Assembly: GCF_900112955.1 (NCBI RefSeq)
Contig: NZ_FONP01000005.1
Coordinates: 62,001-126,000, forward strand
From: Peptostreptococcus sp. D1
GTDB lineage: Bacteria; Bacillota; Clostridia; Peptostreptococcales; Peptostreptococcaceae
Direction of reading: 5' to 3'
Length of the DNA: 64,000 nucleotides
Numbering within the stretch: the first letter of the stretch is position 1; each line of letters begins with the position of its first letter. A program made the position numbers and the translations under genes. Shown one piece after another: positions 17,124 through 25,935 of this stretch. Below the pieces are notes generated by a model, which ran no database searches, had not been told where the DNA came from, and saw only the letters and a list, made by a program, of their open reading frames with translations.

Positions 17124-18669
17124 AAGTAATAAATCATCATATGTTTATAGAAATAGCCCAGTTATAATTTTGAAGGCATTTAATATTATTGCTTTGATAA
17201 TGACTAGCACCATATTTTTTATTATTAAATACGTTGAAAAGGCAGCATCCAAAAACCAATCCAATTCATCAATAATTAAAAGCATAGATTATTGGATAAA
17301 ACAAATATTAGCAAATAAATATGCGACTATTATGTTAATATTACTGATGCTTGTAACTGTAGTTTTACTATTTAGATACTTTTTTTACTGGAAGAGCTCC
17401 AATATTATAGTCGATAAAGAAACAGTATATTCCAATAAAATTGGGCTTTTTTTCAAAAATAGAAAGCAGGTTAACATAAAAAATATAGCAAATGTAAATT
17501 TAAAAGGTGGTATTTTTTATCGCTTTTTGGGTGTATATAATGTTACTATCGATATAAACTCCTCCGAAACTGCTAATGAATTTGACTACTCCATAGTACT
17601 GGCTAAACGTAAGGCTCACGAGCTGTCTGATATAATAGCAAAATCGATTCAATTGAATGTAAAGCCTGAAAATATTAGCTTTAACAAAAATGACACATTC
17701 TCTTGCGATACTGAAAATTTTCCAAAGGAATATGCATTTACGAGCAAAGAATTTGTAATCCATTTGATTATGAATATCTCTTTGATAAATGTCGCTCTTT
17801 TCATATTTGGGATTATATCGTCCTTTGGAAGCAGCTATATTTTGCTAATAATTGCATTTGCATACACTATTAAGCATATTATTACTGAAATGAATAAATC
17901 GTACAATCTACACGTAAAAAGATTTGATGAAAAAATTACGATTTCTTATGGATTTCTAAGTACAAATAAGTTTGATATTCCAATCGATAAAATTATATAT
18001 GCATATACAGAGCAGTCATTTATGGCAAAAATATTTGGATACAAATGCATACGCATCGATACTATCGGACTTTCAAATAACGAAAATGAAACAGGCTTAA
18101 TATCGTTATATTTAAACAACGATAAATTAAAATATATTTCAAGTATTATTTTACCTGAGCTTTATGACGATCTAATATTATCCTCAGCTGTTCATAAAAG
18201 CAGCAAATCGAAAGAAATAAGCAATACCTCAAATGAAGCTTCGAAAAGGCTTTTGAGTAGAGCAGCTTCTGCACTTTACTATTACTTAATATATCTATCC
18301 ATAGTGCTTATACCAATCGGAATTCTAATATACATTCCGTTTAAGTCACCATGGATTTTGCTAGCCATAGCACCAATTATAATCATACTATCAGTATTCT
18401 TCTATTTAAACGAAAAGCTGTGCATAGACAAGCATAGTATAACGTCCGTTAAGGGAATCTTCACTTCGAAAAAAAGCGTAATACCTGTTGACCAAATTGA
18501 AGCACTTGCACTTGAGCAAAATTTGCTTCAGAAAATTTTCAAGCTAAAATCGCTTGTCATCTATTTTAGAGGTGGAGCATTTGGAAAAACCTTGGAGGTA
18601 ATCCGTCATTTTGATGAAGATACCTTTAACGATATAGTCGAATACTATATAAACGGAGAAAAAGGCTAG
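17116..18669 (+). CDS. Bacterial PH domain (YdbT-like) multi-pass membrane protein
   Basis: A 517-aa partner of the preceding YdbS-like protein. It has several helix pairs separated by three bPH2-like segments: around residues 95-200 (NIIVDKETVYSNKIGLF), 270-365 (ITISYGFLSTNKFDIPIDKI) and 430-515 (SITSVKGIFTSKKSVIPVDQI). The ATG at 17116 follows GGAG and overlaps the end of the upstream gene, implying translational coupling. The pair is inferred to act together in the membrane; the precise substrate is unknown. Confidence 0.84.
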   Translation: MNKSNKSSYVYRNSPVIILKAFNIIALIMTSTIFFIIKYVEKAASKNQSNSSIIKSIDYWIKQILANKYATIMLILLMLVTVVLLFRYFFYWKSSNIIVDKETVYSNKIGLFFKNRKQVNIKNIANVNLKGGIFYRFLGVYNVTIDINSSETANEFDYSIVLAKRKAHELSDIIAKSIQLNVKPENISFNKNDTFSCDTENFPKEYAFTSKEFVIHLIMNISLINVALFIFGIISSFGSSYILLIIAFAYTIKHIITEMNKSYNLHVKRFDEKITISYGFLSTNKFDIPIDKIIYAYTEQSFMAKIFGYKCIRIDTIGLSNNENETGLISLYLNNDKLKYISSIILPELYDDLILSSAVHKSSKSKEISNTSNEASKRLLSRAASALYYYLIYLSIVLIPIGILIYIPFKSPWILLAIAPIIIILSVFFYLNEKLCIDKHSITSVKGIFTSKKSVIPVDQIEALALEQNLLQKIFKLKSLVIYFRGGAFGKTLEVIRHFDEDTFNDIVEYYINGEKG

Positions 18670-18698
18670 CTTTAAGCTATCGATATTCCATTTAATAC

Positions 18699-18727
18699 TT
18701 GATTTTTTAAGACCGAGGATTTATAAT
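18699..18727 (+). promoter_or_regulatory. Promoter of the hemolysin III family gene
   Basis: TTGATT (18699-18704) and TATAAT (18722-18727) are separated by 17 bp. Transcription would begin near 18734, exactly where a long palindrome starts. Confidence 0.75.
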
Positions 18728-18733
18728 AATGTT

Positions 18734-18758
18734 ATAAGTAGTTTTTAAAACTACTTAT
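18734..18758. promoter_or_regulatory. Perfect 25-bp palindrome at the transcription start (likely operator)
   Basis: ATAAGTAGTTTT and its exact complement flank a single central base. With a zero to one base loop it is a poor terminator but a good symmetric repressor site, and it covers about +1 to +25 of the hemolysin III transcript. Confidence 0.6.
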
Positions 18759-18804
18759 TGGTATCATGATATTAATCAATATTACTATACAAGGGAGGTA
18801 TAAA

Positions 18805-19452
18805 ATGAATAGAGTATTAAGAGATCCAATCAGCTCGATCACTCATCTGATCGGAGGAGGGTTATCTATAATAGCACTTATAATGTTGATTTCAAAGCAA
18901 CTGATGTCAGGAAATATCAATGCTTCACTTTTTGTTTCAAGCATAATTTTTGGAGCTTCGATGATTCTACTGTATTTTACCAGCGGAATCTATCATGCCA
19001 TCAGTGCAACAAAAGAAAAAGCGGTCTTAATAATGAAAAAAGTCGATCACTCGATGATTTACATACTAATAGCCGGATCGTATTCTCCATTTTGCTTATA
19101 TGTACTACCTAGAAGGATTGGAGCTCCAGTTTTTATCATCCTTTGGATAATAGCGATTTTAGGTATAATAATGAAAATTTTTTGGATAAATATGCCTAGA
19201 AAGCTATCCTCAGCACTTTATATAGGAATGGGCTGGGTTGCTATGTTTGTAATTAAAGATTTGTATATTCATCTTGAGGCAGGAGCATTTAACCTGCTGG
19301 TATTGGGTGGCATACTCTACACCATTGGTGGTGTTATTTATGCAATAAAAAAACCAAGCTTTAAGGTGTGGAGCTTCCATGATATCTTCCATATATTTAT
19401 CATGCTGGGCTCACTATCACACTTCCTACTGGTATTCCTATACCTGATTTAG
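18805..19452 (+). CDS. Hemolysin III / PAQR family membrane protein
   Basis: A 215-aa protein with seven predicted membrane helices and the PAQR/HlyIII metal-site pattern: an N-terminal DPISSITHLIGG, SGIYHAI, DHSMIYILIAGSYSP and the C-terminal HDIFHIFIMLGSLSH. The family probably hydrolyses or senses lipids using a zinc site; the haemolysin name is historical. The ATG at 18805 directly follows AAGGGAGG; the longer in-frame ORF starting at 18766 lacks a ribosome site. Monocistronic, with its own promoter and palindrome. Confidence 0.9.
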   Translation: MNRVLRDPISSITHLIGGGLSIIALIMLISKQLMSGNINASLFVSSIIFGASMILLYFTSGIYHAISATKEKAVLIMKKVDHSMIYILIAGSYSPFCLYVLPRRIGAPVFIILWIIAILGIIMKIFWINMPRKLSSALYIGMGWVAMFVIKDLYIHLEAGAFNLLVLGGILYTIGGVIYAIKKPSFKVWSFHDIFHIFIMLGSLSHFLLVFLYLI

Positions 19453-19530
19453 CCTGTATTAATGTGAATATCCATATATAATTATTATTGATAAATAGCT
19501 TATATTGTAAATACATTTTTAAAATAACAA

Positions 19531-19574
19531 AGCTCGCAGCATCTAATTTTTACAGCAAATCGAATGTGCGAGCT
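19531..19574. terminator. Terminator between hemolysin III and ABC permease genes
   Basis: AGCTCGCA (19531-19538) pairs with TGCGAGCT (19567-19574), followed on the plus strand by a T-rich run. Confidence 0.7.
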
Positions 19575-19597
19575 CTTTTATTTTTATTTCATTATTT

Positions 19598-19686
19598 TAT
19601 TCTAGATTTAGCTTCATTCTCTAGATTTAGTTTTATTCTAGGTTTAGCTTTATTCTAGATTTAGCTTTATTCTAGATTTAGCTTTC
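19598..19686. repeat. 18-bp tandem array (five copies) duplicating the 3' end of the ABC permease gene
   Basis: Read on the minus strand the unit is AAGCTAAATCTAGAATAA, encoding KLNLE and a stop. The gene's true end (19669-19686) is followed by copies at 19651-19668 (identical), 19633-19650 (one change) and two further diverged copies down to about 19598. Confidence 0.92.
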
Positions 19687-20500
19687 TACTAATTATAAAC
19701 TGTGTAGCTGCAAAACAAACAGCTATTAATACAACTGATTGTATAATTGTTTCAATTGATAGCTTATTGAAGAAGGCAACCATTAGCTCTATACTGTTCT
19801 CAGCTGAAGGATTTACATATTTTGTAGTTGAATTCATTCCAATAAAAATCTGTTCAAATTTAGTGCTTCTTAAAACACTAATACTAATACTTATTATTAC
19901 ATATGACAATATTCCAACCAAATACTTATGACTTACAAACGCCTTTAAATGACCTATTGAAACGCAAAGGAATATTAATAAAGGAGACGATATCATACTT
20001 ATTATCATAGAAAGCATAAAAAATACTATGGCTAATATTAAATCAGAAGTAATATATGAATATGTCTGCTCCAAATTATTCCAAAATTCTTTAAGCACTT
20101 CCGGTGTAAGAGATGAATATATTGCTACCCATATCATTCCAATCGAAACTATCATCACAATAAATGAAAATATTTGAAATAAAAACATAACTATTGTCTT
20201 TGAAATTATTATTTCATGAGCCTTTACTGGTAAGGTATTTGTCAAATAGCCTTCATCGCCAAATACACCTTGAGCAAATCGCTTTGCCGAAACATATATT
20301 CCAATAATCGATAGTGCGATAATCACTCCAAAGGTAATAGCAACCATTATTCCAACTACAATATCATTTACCTTTACATAATTCAAGTTCGCATATACTA
20401 ATAATGAATTGATAAAAAACACTAATATCATGGCAATAAATATTGGCACGAAATATCTAGCAGTGGCTCTAAATTCGTATTTTATTAATTTTCCTAGCAT
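19667..20500 (-). CDS. ABC-2 type transporter permease (GntR-linked operon)
   Basis: A 277-aa protein with six hydrophobic segments and the arrangement of ABC-2 permeases found in YtrA-type operons. It starts MLGKLIKYEFRATARYFVPI and has an EGYLTNTLPVKAHEI loop typical of this group. It overlaps the ATPase gene by seven bases and is the last gene of a GntR-ATPase-permease operon. Such operons usually respond to cell-envelope stress or peptide antibiotics; the substrate here is unknown. The final codons KLNLE-stop are repeated downstream. Confidence 0.88.
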   Translation of the reverse strand: MLGKLIKYEFRATARYFVPIFIAMILVFFINSLLVYANLNYVKVNDIVVGIMVAITFGVIIALSIIGIYVSAKRFAQGVFGDEGYLTNTLPVKAHEIIISKTIVMFLFQIFSFIVMIVSIGMIWVAIYSSLTPEVLKEFWNNLEQTYSYITSDLILAIVFFMLSMIISMISSPLLIFLCVSIGHLKAFVSHKYLVGILSYVIISISISVLRSTKFEQIFIGMNSTTKYVNPSAENSIELMVAFFNKLSIETIIQSVVLIAVCFAATQFIISRKLNLE

Positions 20501-21192
20501 TTAAATACCTCCCTAAATAAAGCATCTACAGATACACCCTTTTCATTTCTAATTGTATCTGTATCTTCATGTAAAACTATCTTTCCTTCATTAATAAAGG
20601 CAACCTCATCACAAATACCTTCTATATCGCTAATCAAATGCGTTACAATCACAAGCGTTGCACCCTCAGGAAAGCTATTCAAAATAGTCTTTATTATGTA
20701 GCTTCTGGCTGCTGGATCCACCCCTGCGATAGGCTCATCTAAAATATAAAGCTTTGCATGTCTTGACATCACTAAAACTAGCTGAACCTTTTCCTTTGAT
20801 CCCTTTGATAGTGTCTTGATTTTACTATCAAGAGATATATCTAGGTCATCAAACAATTTTTGTGCCTTTTCAGCATCAAAATCATCATAAAAATCTGAAA
20901 ACATATCGATCATGTCTTTTACTTTCATCCAGTCATTTATATATGTTCTTTCAGGAAGATATGAGACCACCTTTTTTGATTCTACGCTCGGTGCAACACC
21001 TGCTATTTCAATTGCTCCATCATCTGGCTTCAACAATCCATTTATCAATTTTATCAAAGTGGATTTACCACTTGCATTTGGACCCAACAGACCTACAATT
21101 TTCCCTTCGTCCAGCTCCAAATCAAGTCCTTTTAAAACTTCGTTGGATCCATATGACTTGTATATATTTTTTACCTTCAATAAGCTTGCCAT
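20494..21192 (-). CDS. ABC transporter ATP-binding protein (YtrB-like)
   Basis: A 232-aa ATPase with Walker A GPNASGKST, a signature segment LSKGSKEK, Walker B LYILDEPIAGVD and the switch histidine in VIVTHL. The signature is LSKGS rather than the classical LSGGQ, as in other YtrB-type proteins. It lies between the GntR regulator (four-base gap) and the permease (seven-base overlap). Confidence 0.93.
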   Translation of the reverse strand: MASLLKVKNIYKSYGSNEVLKGLDLELDEGKIVGLLGPNASGKSTLIKLINGLLKPDDGAIEIAGVAPSVESKKVVSYLPERTYINDWMKVKDMIDMFSDFYDDFDAEKAQKLFDDLDISLDSKIKTLSKGSKEKVQLVLVMSRHAKLYILDEPIAGVDPAARSYIIKTILNSFPEGATLVIVTHLISDIEGICDEVAFINEGKIVLHEDTDTIRNEKGVSVDALFREVFKC

Positions 21193-21196
21193 CGTC

Positions 21197-21556
21197 TTAA
21201 ACCTCCAATAATTTTTTTATAGAATTATATATTTCTTCCTTTGTGTATCCCTCTGAGTATAGCCTTTTCAAAATTTCTTTGATTTCACTATCTATGTGTT
21301 CATCACGCACAGATTTTATCAAGTTTTCATCCTCTGTTACAAATTTTCCAATAGCTCTCTTTGAAATAATCAAGCCAGTTCCTTCTAGATCCGCTAATGC
21401 TCGTTGTACCGTATTTGGATTAACTTGGTATGTATCTGCCAACGCTCTAACAGAATCCAGCTTTTCTCCCGGCTTCAGATTACCGGACAGTATTCTACTA
21501 TTAATCCTATCTATCAACTGAATATAGATGGGAATATTATTGTCAAAAGCTTGCAT
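21197..21556 (-). CDS. GntR family transcriptional regulator, YtrA subfamily
   Basis: A 119-aa regulator with an N-terminal winged helix (IPIYIQLIDRINSRILSGNLKPGEKLDSVRALA, then NPNTVQRALADLE) and only a short C-terminal dimerisation helix, which defines the YtrA subfamily. It probably represses its own ABC operon by binding the 32-bp palindrome at 21614-21645. The ATG follows AAGGAG at seven bases. Confidence 0.92.
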   Translation of the reverse strand: MQAFDNNIPIYIQLIDRINSRILSGNLKPGEKLDSVRALADTYQVNPNTVQRALADLEGTGLIISKRAIGKFVTEDENLIKSVRDEHIDSEIKEILKRLYSEGYTKEEIYNSIKKLLEV

Positions 21557-21613
21557 AAAACCACTCCTTAAAAAATAATTTATTTTTACTTACATCTAAA
21601 TCAACTTTAATCA

Positions 21614-21645
21614 TATCATTGTATTAATTGATTAATACAATGATA
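21614..21645. promoter_or_regulatory. Perfect inverted repeat, likely operator of the YtrA-like regulator
   Basis: TATCATTGTATTAAT (21614-21628) and its exact complement (21631-21645) are separated by TG. The palindrome lies about 60-90 bases upstream of the GntR start, where the promoter is expected (TTGTAT and TAATAC-like boxes fall within it). Confidence 0.7.
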
Positions 21646-21689
21646 CAATAGTTCTAAAAAAACGTCAATACTTTTTTTAAAAAAATTTT

Positions 21690-21945
21690 TATCGAACTTA
21701 CGATGATTGCATATCTCAATATAAAAGTGATGATTTTCATTATATCTTTCGGATTTCCTGCCCCATTATGTATGTAGTCATTGATCATTAAGCCTTCTCC
21801 AAAATCGGTCTCAAGTGCAAATGCTCGCACCTTATTTTTCCTCAACTAACAGCTTCAACACATCCAGCTTCATATTTTGAAGCTCCGCATTTCCATGTGT
21901 AGCCTCTCCCAATGCAAAGCTGCTGCTGGTTTGCTACTTATTACC
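21690..21945 (-). pseudogene. Remnant of an erythromycin esterase family gene
   Basis: Two adjoining minus-strand frames match the conserved core of erythromycin-esterase-like hydrolases. One reads FALGEATHGNAELQNMKLDV and onward to LLVEEK before a stop. One base out of frame, the next continues VRAFALETDFGEGLMINDY and NPKDIMK before losing similarity near 21740. A stop codon precedes the first block. A frameshift plus truncation at both ends make this a decayed fragment. Confidence 0.6.
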
Positions 21946-22023
21946 AGCATAATGATTTGCTAGTATATTGTTTTATTGGCACACTGCTTTACTAACTCAC
22001 TATTTTTACTGACTTACTATCTT
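21941..22023. repeat. Degenerate 16-18 bp tandem array at the 3' end of bceB
   Basis: On the minus strand the end of the gene, AAGATAGTAAGTCAGTAA (KIVSQ-stop), is followed by AAATAGTGAGTTAGTAA, then by three increasingly diverged 16-base units that each end in AA. Confidence 0.6.
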
Positions 22024-24009
22024 ATAGTACACATTTGAGGTTATCTTATAGATAACGAAATACACCACTGCAAATACTAATATTACTATTCCGATCTTCA
22101 CTCCAAAATTATAGTAATTTCTAACACCAAACAAGCCTAATAACTGATAAACAATTTTCGAAGCAACTAATGAGTGAACACATGAAGCTATCAATGGTAA
22201 AAAGAACATCCATACAATCTGTGAGGAAGATGTCTGATGTATCAAAGCATCCGGCAAGCCTACTTTTTTCATAATTTGATAGTTGTGTCTATCTTCAAAG
22301 CCCTCAGAGATTTGCTTATAGTATGTAATCAAAATTGTACCTATCAAGAAAATTGCTGCGATAACAATACCCAAAAACAGGAAACCACCGTTTAAATCAT
22401 ATATATTTTTCTTGAACGCTTTTCTTGTGCTTAAATCCATGTCATTTGAAATCAGCTTTTTCAATCTGCTCTCATAATCCTTTTTTTCGTTTGATATATT
22501 CCATCCCGAGCTCACATATATAGTAGCAGGTCTATGCTTTGACAAATCTTTATTGCTTCTCTCATGGTAATATTGGGAGAATTTTACTAAATCATCCAAT
22601 TTTGGCACTATGACCATATATGCTTCAATTGCCAAATTCTTAGGAACAATGTCATCAATAATATTTATCTTAAGCCTTTTACCCAAAAATTTTATATTTG
22701 TGTCCTTAAGCATCACCTTTGAGTTCGATGTAAGTAATATTTCTCCCTCCTTTAATTTAAGGCTTTTGCCATAAATACTATTGTAGGAATCCAAAGTCAT
22801 TACAAGCAAATAACATCTCAAAATAGATTTGTCTGAATTATTATCGCCTTTTCCCATCACAGCTGGAAAAATAACCTCATCATCGTGCTTTTCAACATAC
22901 GTAAACATAGAATACTTGGAATAATAATTATTTATATTCTCATCGCCTTTTAGAGAGCTATTAACAGCCTTTTCAAGCCTTATGCTTTCCTGTTCAATTT
23001 TCTTTATGTCTGAGCCCAAATATTCTTGACTAGTTATTTCATAAGCTCTGCTCATACTGCTTTCTATTGTATTTTCCAAGCTACCATATATCGCCATAGT
23101 TGCTGAGGTCGTGATAATGACTCCCGCACATAAAACTGATATACTTGACAAGCCAACAGCATTTGCTTTCATTCTATAAAGCATTCCTGATATAGATATA
23201 AAATTCTTATCCTTGTAGTAGCTGTCTTTATTCTTCTTTAGCAGCTTCAATACAATAATAGAGAAAGACATAAATAGAAAATAAGTACCGAATATTACCA
23301 AAATAGCTGCCACAAAAAATAATCCTAAGCTTTTTAGCATCCCATCAGCTACAAATGCTATAATATAGCCTGCTCCCAATAAGATAAAGCCGGCAATAGC
23401 AATAATGATTTTTGACTTCGGCTCACCCTCCCCCTTATACTGCTTGGAAATCAATTCCATCGGCGAAGTACCTTTTATATTTATCACACTGACAAAAAAC
23501 ACAGTCATAAATATAAACACAATAAATATACCGGTAATACCACACGCAGCAACAGAAAATGGATAATCCGATATTTTTGCACTCACATCTCCTATGATAT
23601 TATTCAAAAACAAAAAAATCAGTTTTCCAAATATATATCCACCTGTGATACTCAAAGCACTTATTATAACAAAGCTTATCAGCTGCTCTAAAAATATAAT
23701 TCGTCTAATATGTCTTTTTTCTAATCCCAATATTCCATACAGTGCAAACTCTTTGTTTCTCCTTTTTATTAGGAATCTATTTGCATATACCACAAATATA
23801 TATGTAAACAATCCTACTATCACAGCGCCGATGGTTATGATAATTGGAAGAGATGTATGCCTAGCCTGAACAAATTTATTTTGCAGGAGAGAGCTCATTA
23901 TATAGAATAAGGACAACATAGCACCACTCGAAAGTATAAATGGAACTAGAATAATCCTATTCGCTTTTATGTTTTTTAATGCAAATTTTATCGCTACCTT
24001 TGTATTCAT
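22006..24009 (-). CDS. bceB: BceB-type ABC transporter permease (antimicrobial peptide sensing and resistance)
   Basis: A 667-aa FtsX-family permease with ten membrane helices: one N-terminal, a group of six to the middle, a large extracellular domain (about 310-530) between helices 7 and 8, and a C-terminal group. This is the BceB/VraG layout, in which the extracellular domain senses cell-wall-active peptides. The ATG at 24009 begins one base after the ATPase stop and follows AGAGAGG. The flux-sensing complex with BceA and the kinase BceS is established for the family; the inducing peptide here is unknown. Confidence 0.9.
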   Translation of the reverse strand: MNTKVAIKFALKNIKANRIILVPFILSSGAMLSLFYIMSSLLQNKFVQARHTSLPIIITIGAVIVGLFTYIFVVYANRFLIKRRNKEFALYGILGLEKRHIRRIIFLEQLISFVIISALSITGGYIFGKLIFLFLNNIIGDVSAKISDYPFSVAACGITGIFIVFIFMTVFFVSVINIKGTSPMELISKQYKGEGEPKSKIIIAIAGFILLGAGYIIAFVADGMLKSLGLFFVAAILVIFGTYFLFMSFSIIVLKLLKKNKDSYYKDKNFISISGMLYRMKANAVGLSSISVLCAGVIITTSATMAIYGSLENTIESSMSRAYEITSQEYLGSDIKKIEQESIRLEKAVNSSLKGDENINNYYSKYSMFTYVEKHDDEVIFPAVMGKGDNNSDKSILRCYLLVMTLDSYNSIYGKSLKLKEGEILLTSNSKVMLKDTNIKFLGKRLKINIIDDIVPKNLAIEAYMVIVPKLDDLVKFSQYYHERSNKDLSKHRPATIYVSSGWNISNEKKDYESRLKKLISNDMDLSTRKAFKKNIYDLNGGFLFLGIVIAAIFLIGTILITYYKQISEGFEDRHNYQIMKKVGLPDALIHQTSSSQIVWMFFLPLIASCVHSLVASKIVYQLLGLFGVRNYYNFGVKIGIVILVFAVVYFVIYKITSNVYYKIVSQ

Positions 24010-24010
24010 G

Positions 24011-24763
24011 CTACACACCTCTCTTGCTCAAAACGGATTGTGCGTTATTTATTTTTTCCATAAAAGACTGGCTTGTTTCATCGCCTCTATATATTTCATG
24101 ATAAACCAACCCATCTTTAATAAATAAAACTCTGCTTGCAAACGATGCTGCTCTTAATGAATGAGTAACCATCAATATCGTCTGACCGGATTTATTTATT
24201 TTTGAAAATAAATTTAATATCATTTCTGAAGCCGAGGAATCCAGCGCACCTGTAGGCTCATCTGCCAAAATCAAGCTTGGATTAGTAATAATTGCTCTCG
24301 CTATTGCAATTCTTTGCTTCTGTCCACCAGAAACCTCATAGGGATATTTATCTAATATTGCTTCTATACCCAATAGAGGTGCTATTTTTTCCAATCTTTT
24401 ATTCATTTCCTTGTATCTAAAATCTGATAGCACTAACGGTAAAAAAATATTATCTCTGTTATTAAAGGTATCCAACAAATTAAAATCCTGAAAAACAAAC
24501 CCCAGCTCGTTTCTTCTAAAGGCTGCTATTTCTTTTTCTTTTAATGAACTAACATTTCGCTTTCCTATAATAACATCTCCCTCAGATGCATTGTCAAGTG
24601 TAGCTAAAATATTCAAAAGAGTTGTTTTTCCACTGCCGGATTCACCCATTATGGCAATAAACTCTCCCTTTTCAACTGAAAAATTCACATCACTCAGGAC
24701 CTCTGTTTTCAATCCCTTTGTAGAATATACTTTTTTGATATTTTTAACATCCAAAATCATCAT
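24011..24763 (-). CDS. bceA: BceA-type ABC transporter ATP-binding protein
   Basis: A 250-aa ATPase of the LolD/MacB-like group with Walker A GESGSGKTT, Q-loop FVFQDFNLLD, signature VSGGQKQRIAIARA, Walker B LILADEPTGALD and switch histidine in MVTHSL. It pairs with the permease that starts one base after its stop. Between it and the kinase gene lies a hairpin containing a BceR-type operator, so bceAB is probably an inducible unit separate from bceRS. Confidence 0.95.
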   Translation of the reverse strand: MMILDVKNIKKVYSTKGLKTEVLSDVNFSVEKGEFIAIMGESGSGKTTLLNILATLDNASEGDVIIGKRNVSSLKEKEIAAFRRNELGFVFQDFNLLDTFNNRDNIFLPLVLSDFRYKEMNKRLEKIAPLLGIEAILDKYPYEVSGGQKQRIAIARAIITNPSLILADEPTGALDSSASEMILNLFSKINKSGQTILMVTHSLRAASFASRVLFIKDGLVYHEIYRGDETSQSFMEKINNAQSVLSKRGV

Positions 24764-24855
24764 ACTGTAAAATTCCCTCCTAGTATTATTTTTAATTTAC
24801 TTTGATTTATATTCTACTTGATATCTAATATTTTAGCATTTATCTAAAATTACAA

Positions 24856-24899
24856 AAAGCACCACATAGCTTACATTTTTGTAAGCTATGTGATGCTTT
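24856..24899. promoter_or_regulatory. Hairpin with an embedded BceR-type operator upstream of bceAB
   Basis: Twenty-base arms with one mismatch flank TTTT. The apex TTACA-N4-TGTAA (24871-24884) exactly matches the BceR-family consensus TNACA-N4-TGTAA. On the minus strand a run of T follows the stem, so it can also end the bceRS transcript. A -10-like TAAAAT lies about 45 bases beyond the box, with a poor -35, as expected for an activated promoter. Confidence 0.7.
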
Positions 24900-24997
24900 A
24901 GACTCAAAGCATTTAAAAATATGCTTTAATAGACTTTTTATTGTATTTTTTGTTTTTGTCTGTTATGTTGTCCTTATATTCTCTTTCTATCGTTTTT

Positions 24998-25918
24998 TTA
25001 TTGCCGCTTGCTCTTCCCCTTAATAAAAAAGCTGCTCCCTTTTCCAACAGCTGATTCAACTTCAATCGCAAGCTCTAGCTTGTCAGCAATTTGTTTCGCT
25101 AAAAATAGACCTATACCACTAGATTTTTGATTTGTTCTACCATTAAACCCAGAATATCCGCTATCGAATATCTTAGGCAAATCTTCCCTACTTATACCAA
25201 TACCGGTGTCATATATTTCAAGAACAAAGCCTTCATCGTCATGCTGTAGCTTTAGCCCAGCCTTTCCATTTCTAGTATACTTGACAGCATTGGAAACTAT
25301 CTGCTCAACCAATATTCCAAACCACTTTGCATCCGTCGTTATCATAAAATCAATAGGCTCGTATTCCAAGCTGATTTTATTACTTATAAAGAGTATTGAA
25401 TATTTTCTTAGTATAGACTTTATTATACTATCAATTGGTACTCCACAAATATCCATATCACGCTCGAACTCAGAAATTTTCAGATAATTCAGCGCCATAT
25501 TGGTATAATCGTCAATATAAAACAATTGCTTCAACAGCTCTCTATTATCGATTTTATCACTATCAAGTATCAGCTTAGTCGCAGTTATCGGAGTTTTTAT
25601 TTGATGTATCCACATCATAAAATACTCTCTCATCTCTCTTCTGCTTACATTGTATTCATATTTCAAAGACCTATTTTCACTTTTCAAGGCTTCAACAATT
25701 GCCTCTATACGCTTGGTGTTATTGTATTTAAAAAATACAATGAAAAGATAAATACAGTAAACAAAAACAGAAAGCTGCACTGCCAATATGTATATAGACA
25801 TATCCAGTCTGTTTAGGTAGAAAACTATCCAAAATACTAATAGTATCATGACAAATAACAGTATACTATCTATTTTTTCTCTAAAAAATCCATTGATATT
25901 TTTCATCATTGCTACCAT
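24998..25918 (-). CDS. bceS: BceS-type intramembrane-sensing histidine kinase
   Basis: A 306-aa kinase. Two N-terminal helices (about 17-37 and 42-63) with almost no external loop define an intramembrane-sensing kinase that cannot detect peptide itself and depends on BceAB. The H-box is MWIHQIKTPITA, the N-box VEQIVSNAVKYTRNG, and the G-boxes DTGIGIS and SSGIGLFLA. It follows the response regulator gene by 17 bases. Confidence 0.94.
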   Translation of the reverse strand: MVAMMKNINGFFREKIDSILLFVMILLVFWIVFYLNRLDMSIYILAVQLSVFVYCIYLFIVFFKYNNTKRIEAIVEALKSENRSLKYEYNVSRREMREYFMMWIHQIKTPITATKLILDSDKIDNRELLKQLFYIDDYTNMALNYLKISEFERDMDICGVPIDSIIKSILRKYSILFISNKISLEYEPIDFMITTDAKWFGILVEQIVSNAVKYTRNGKAGLKLQHDDEGFVLEIYDTGIGISREDLPKIFDSGYSGFNGRTNQKSSGIGLFLAKQIADKLELAIEVESAVGKGSSFFIKGKSKRQ

Positions 25919-25935
25919 AAATTACCACCATAAAA

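Noticed and set aside
21654-21845. Open frame of 63 codons on the minus strand as a separate gene
   Set aside because: It starts inside the erythromycin-esterase-like remnant, out of frame with the conserved block just upstream, and its C-terminal third has no similarity to the family. It is better explained as part of a pseudogene.
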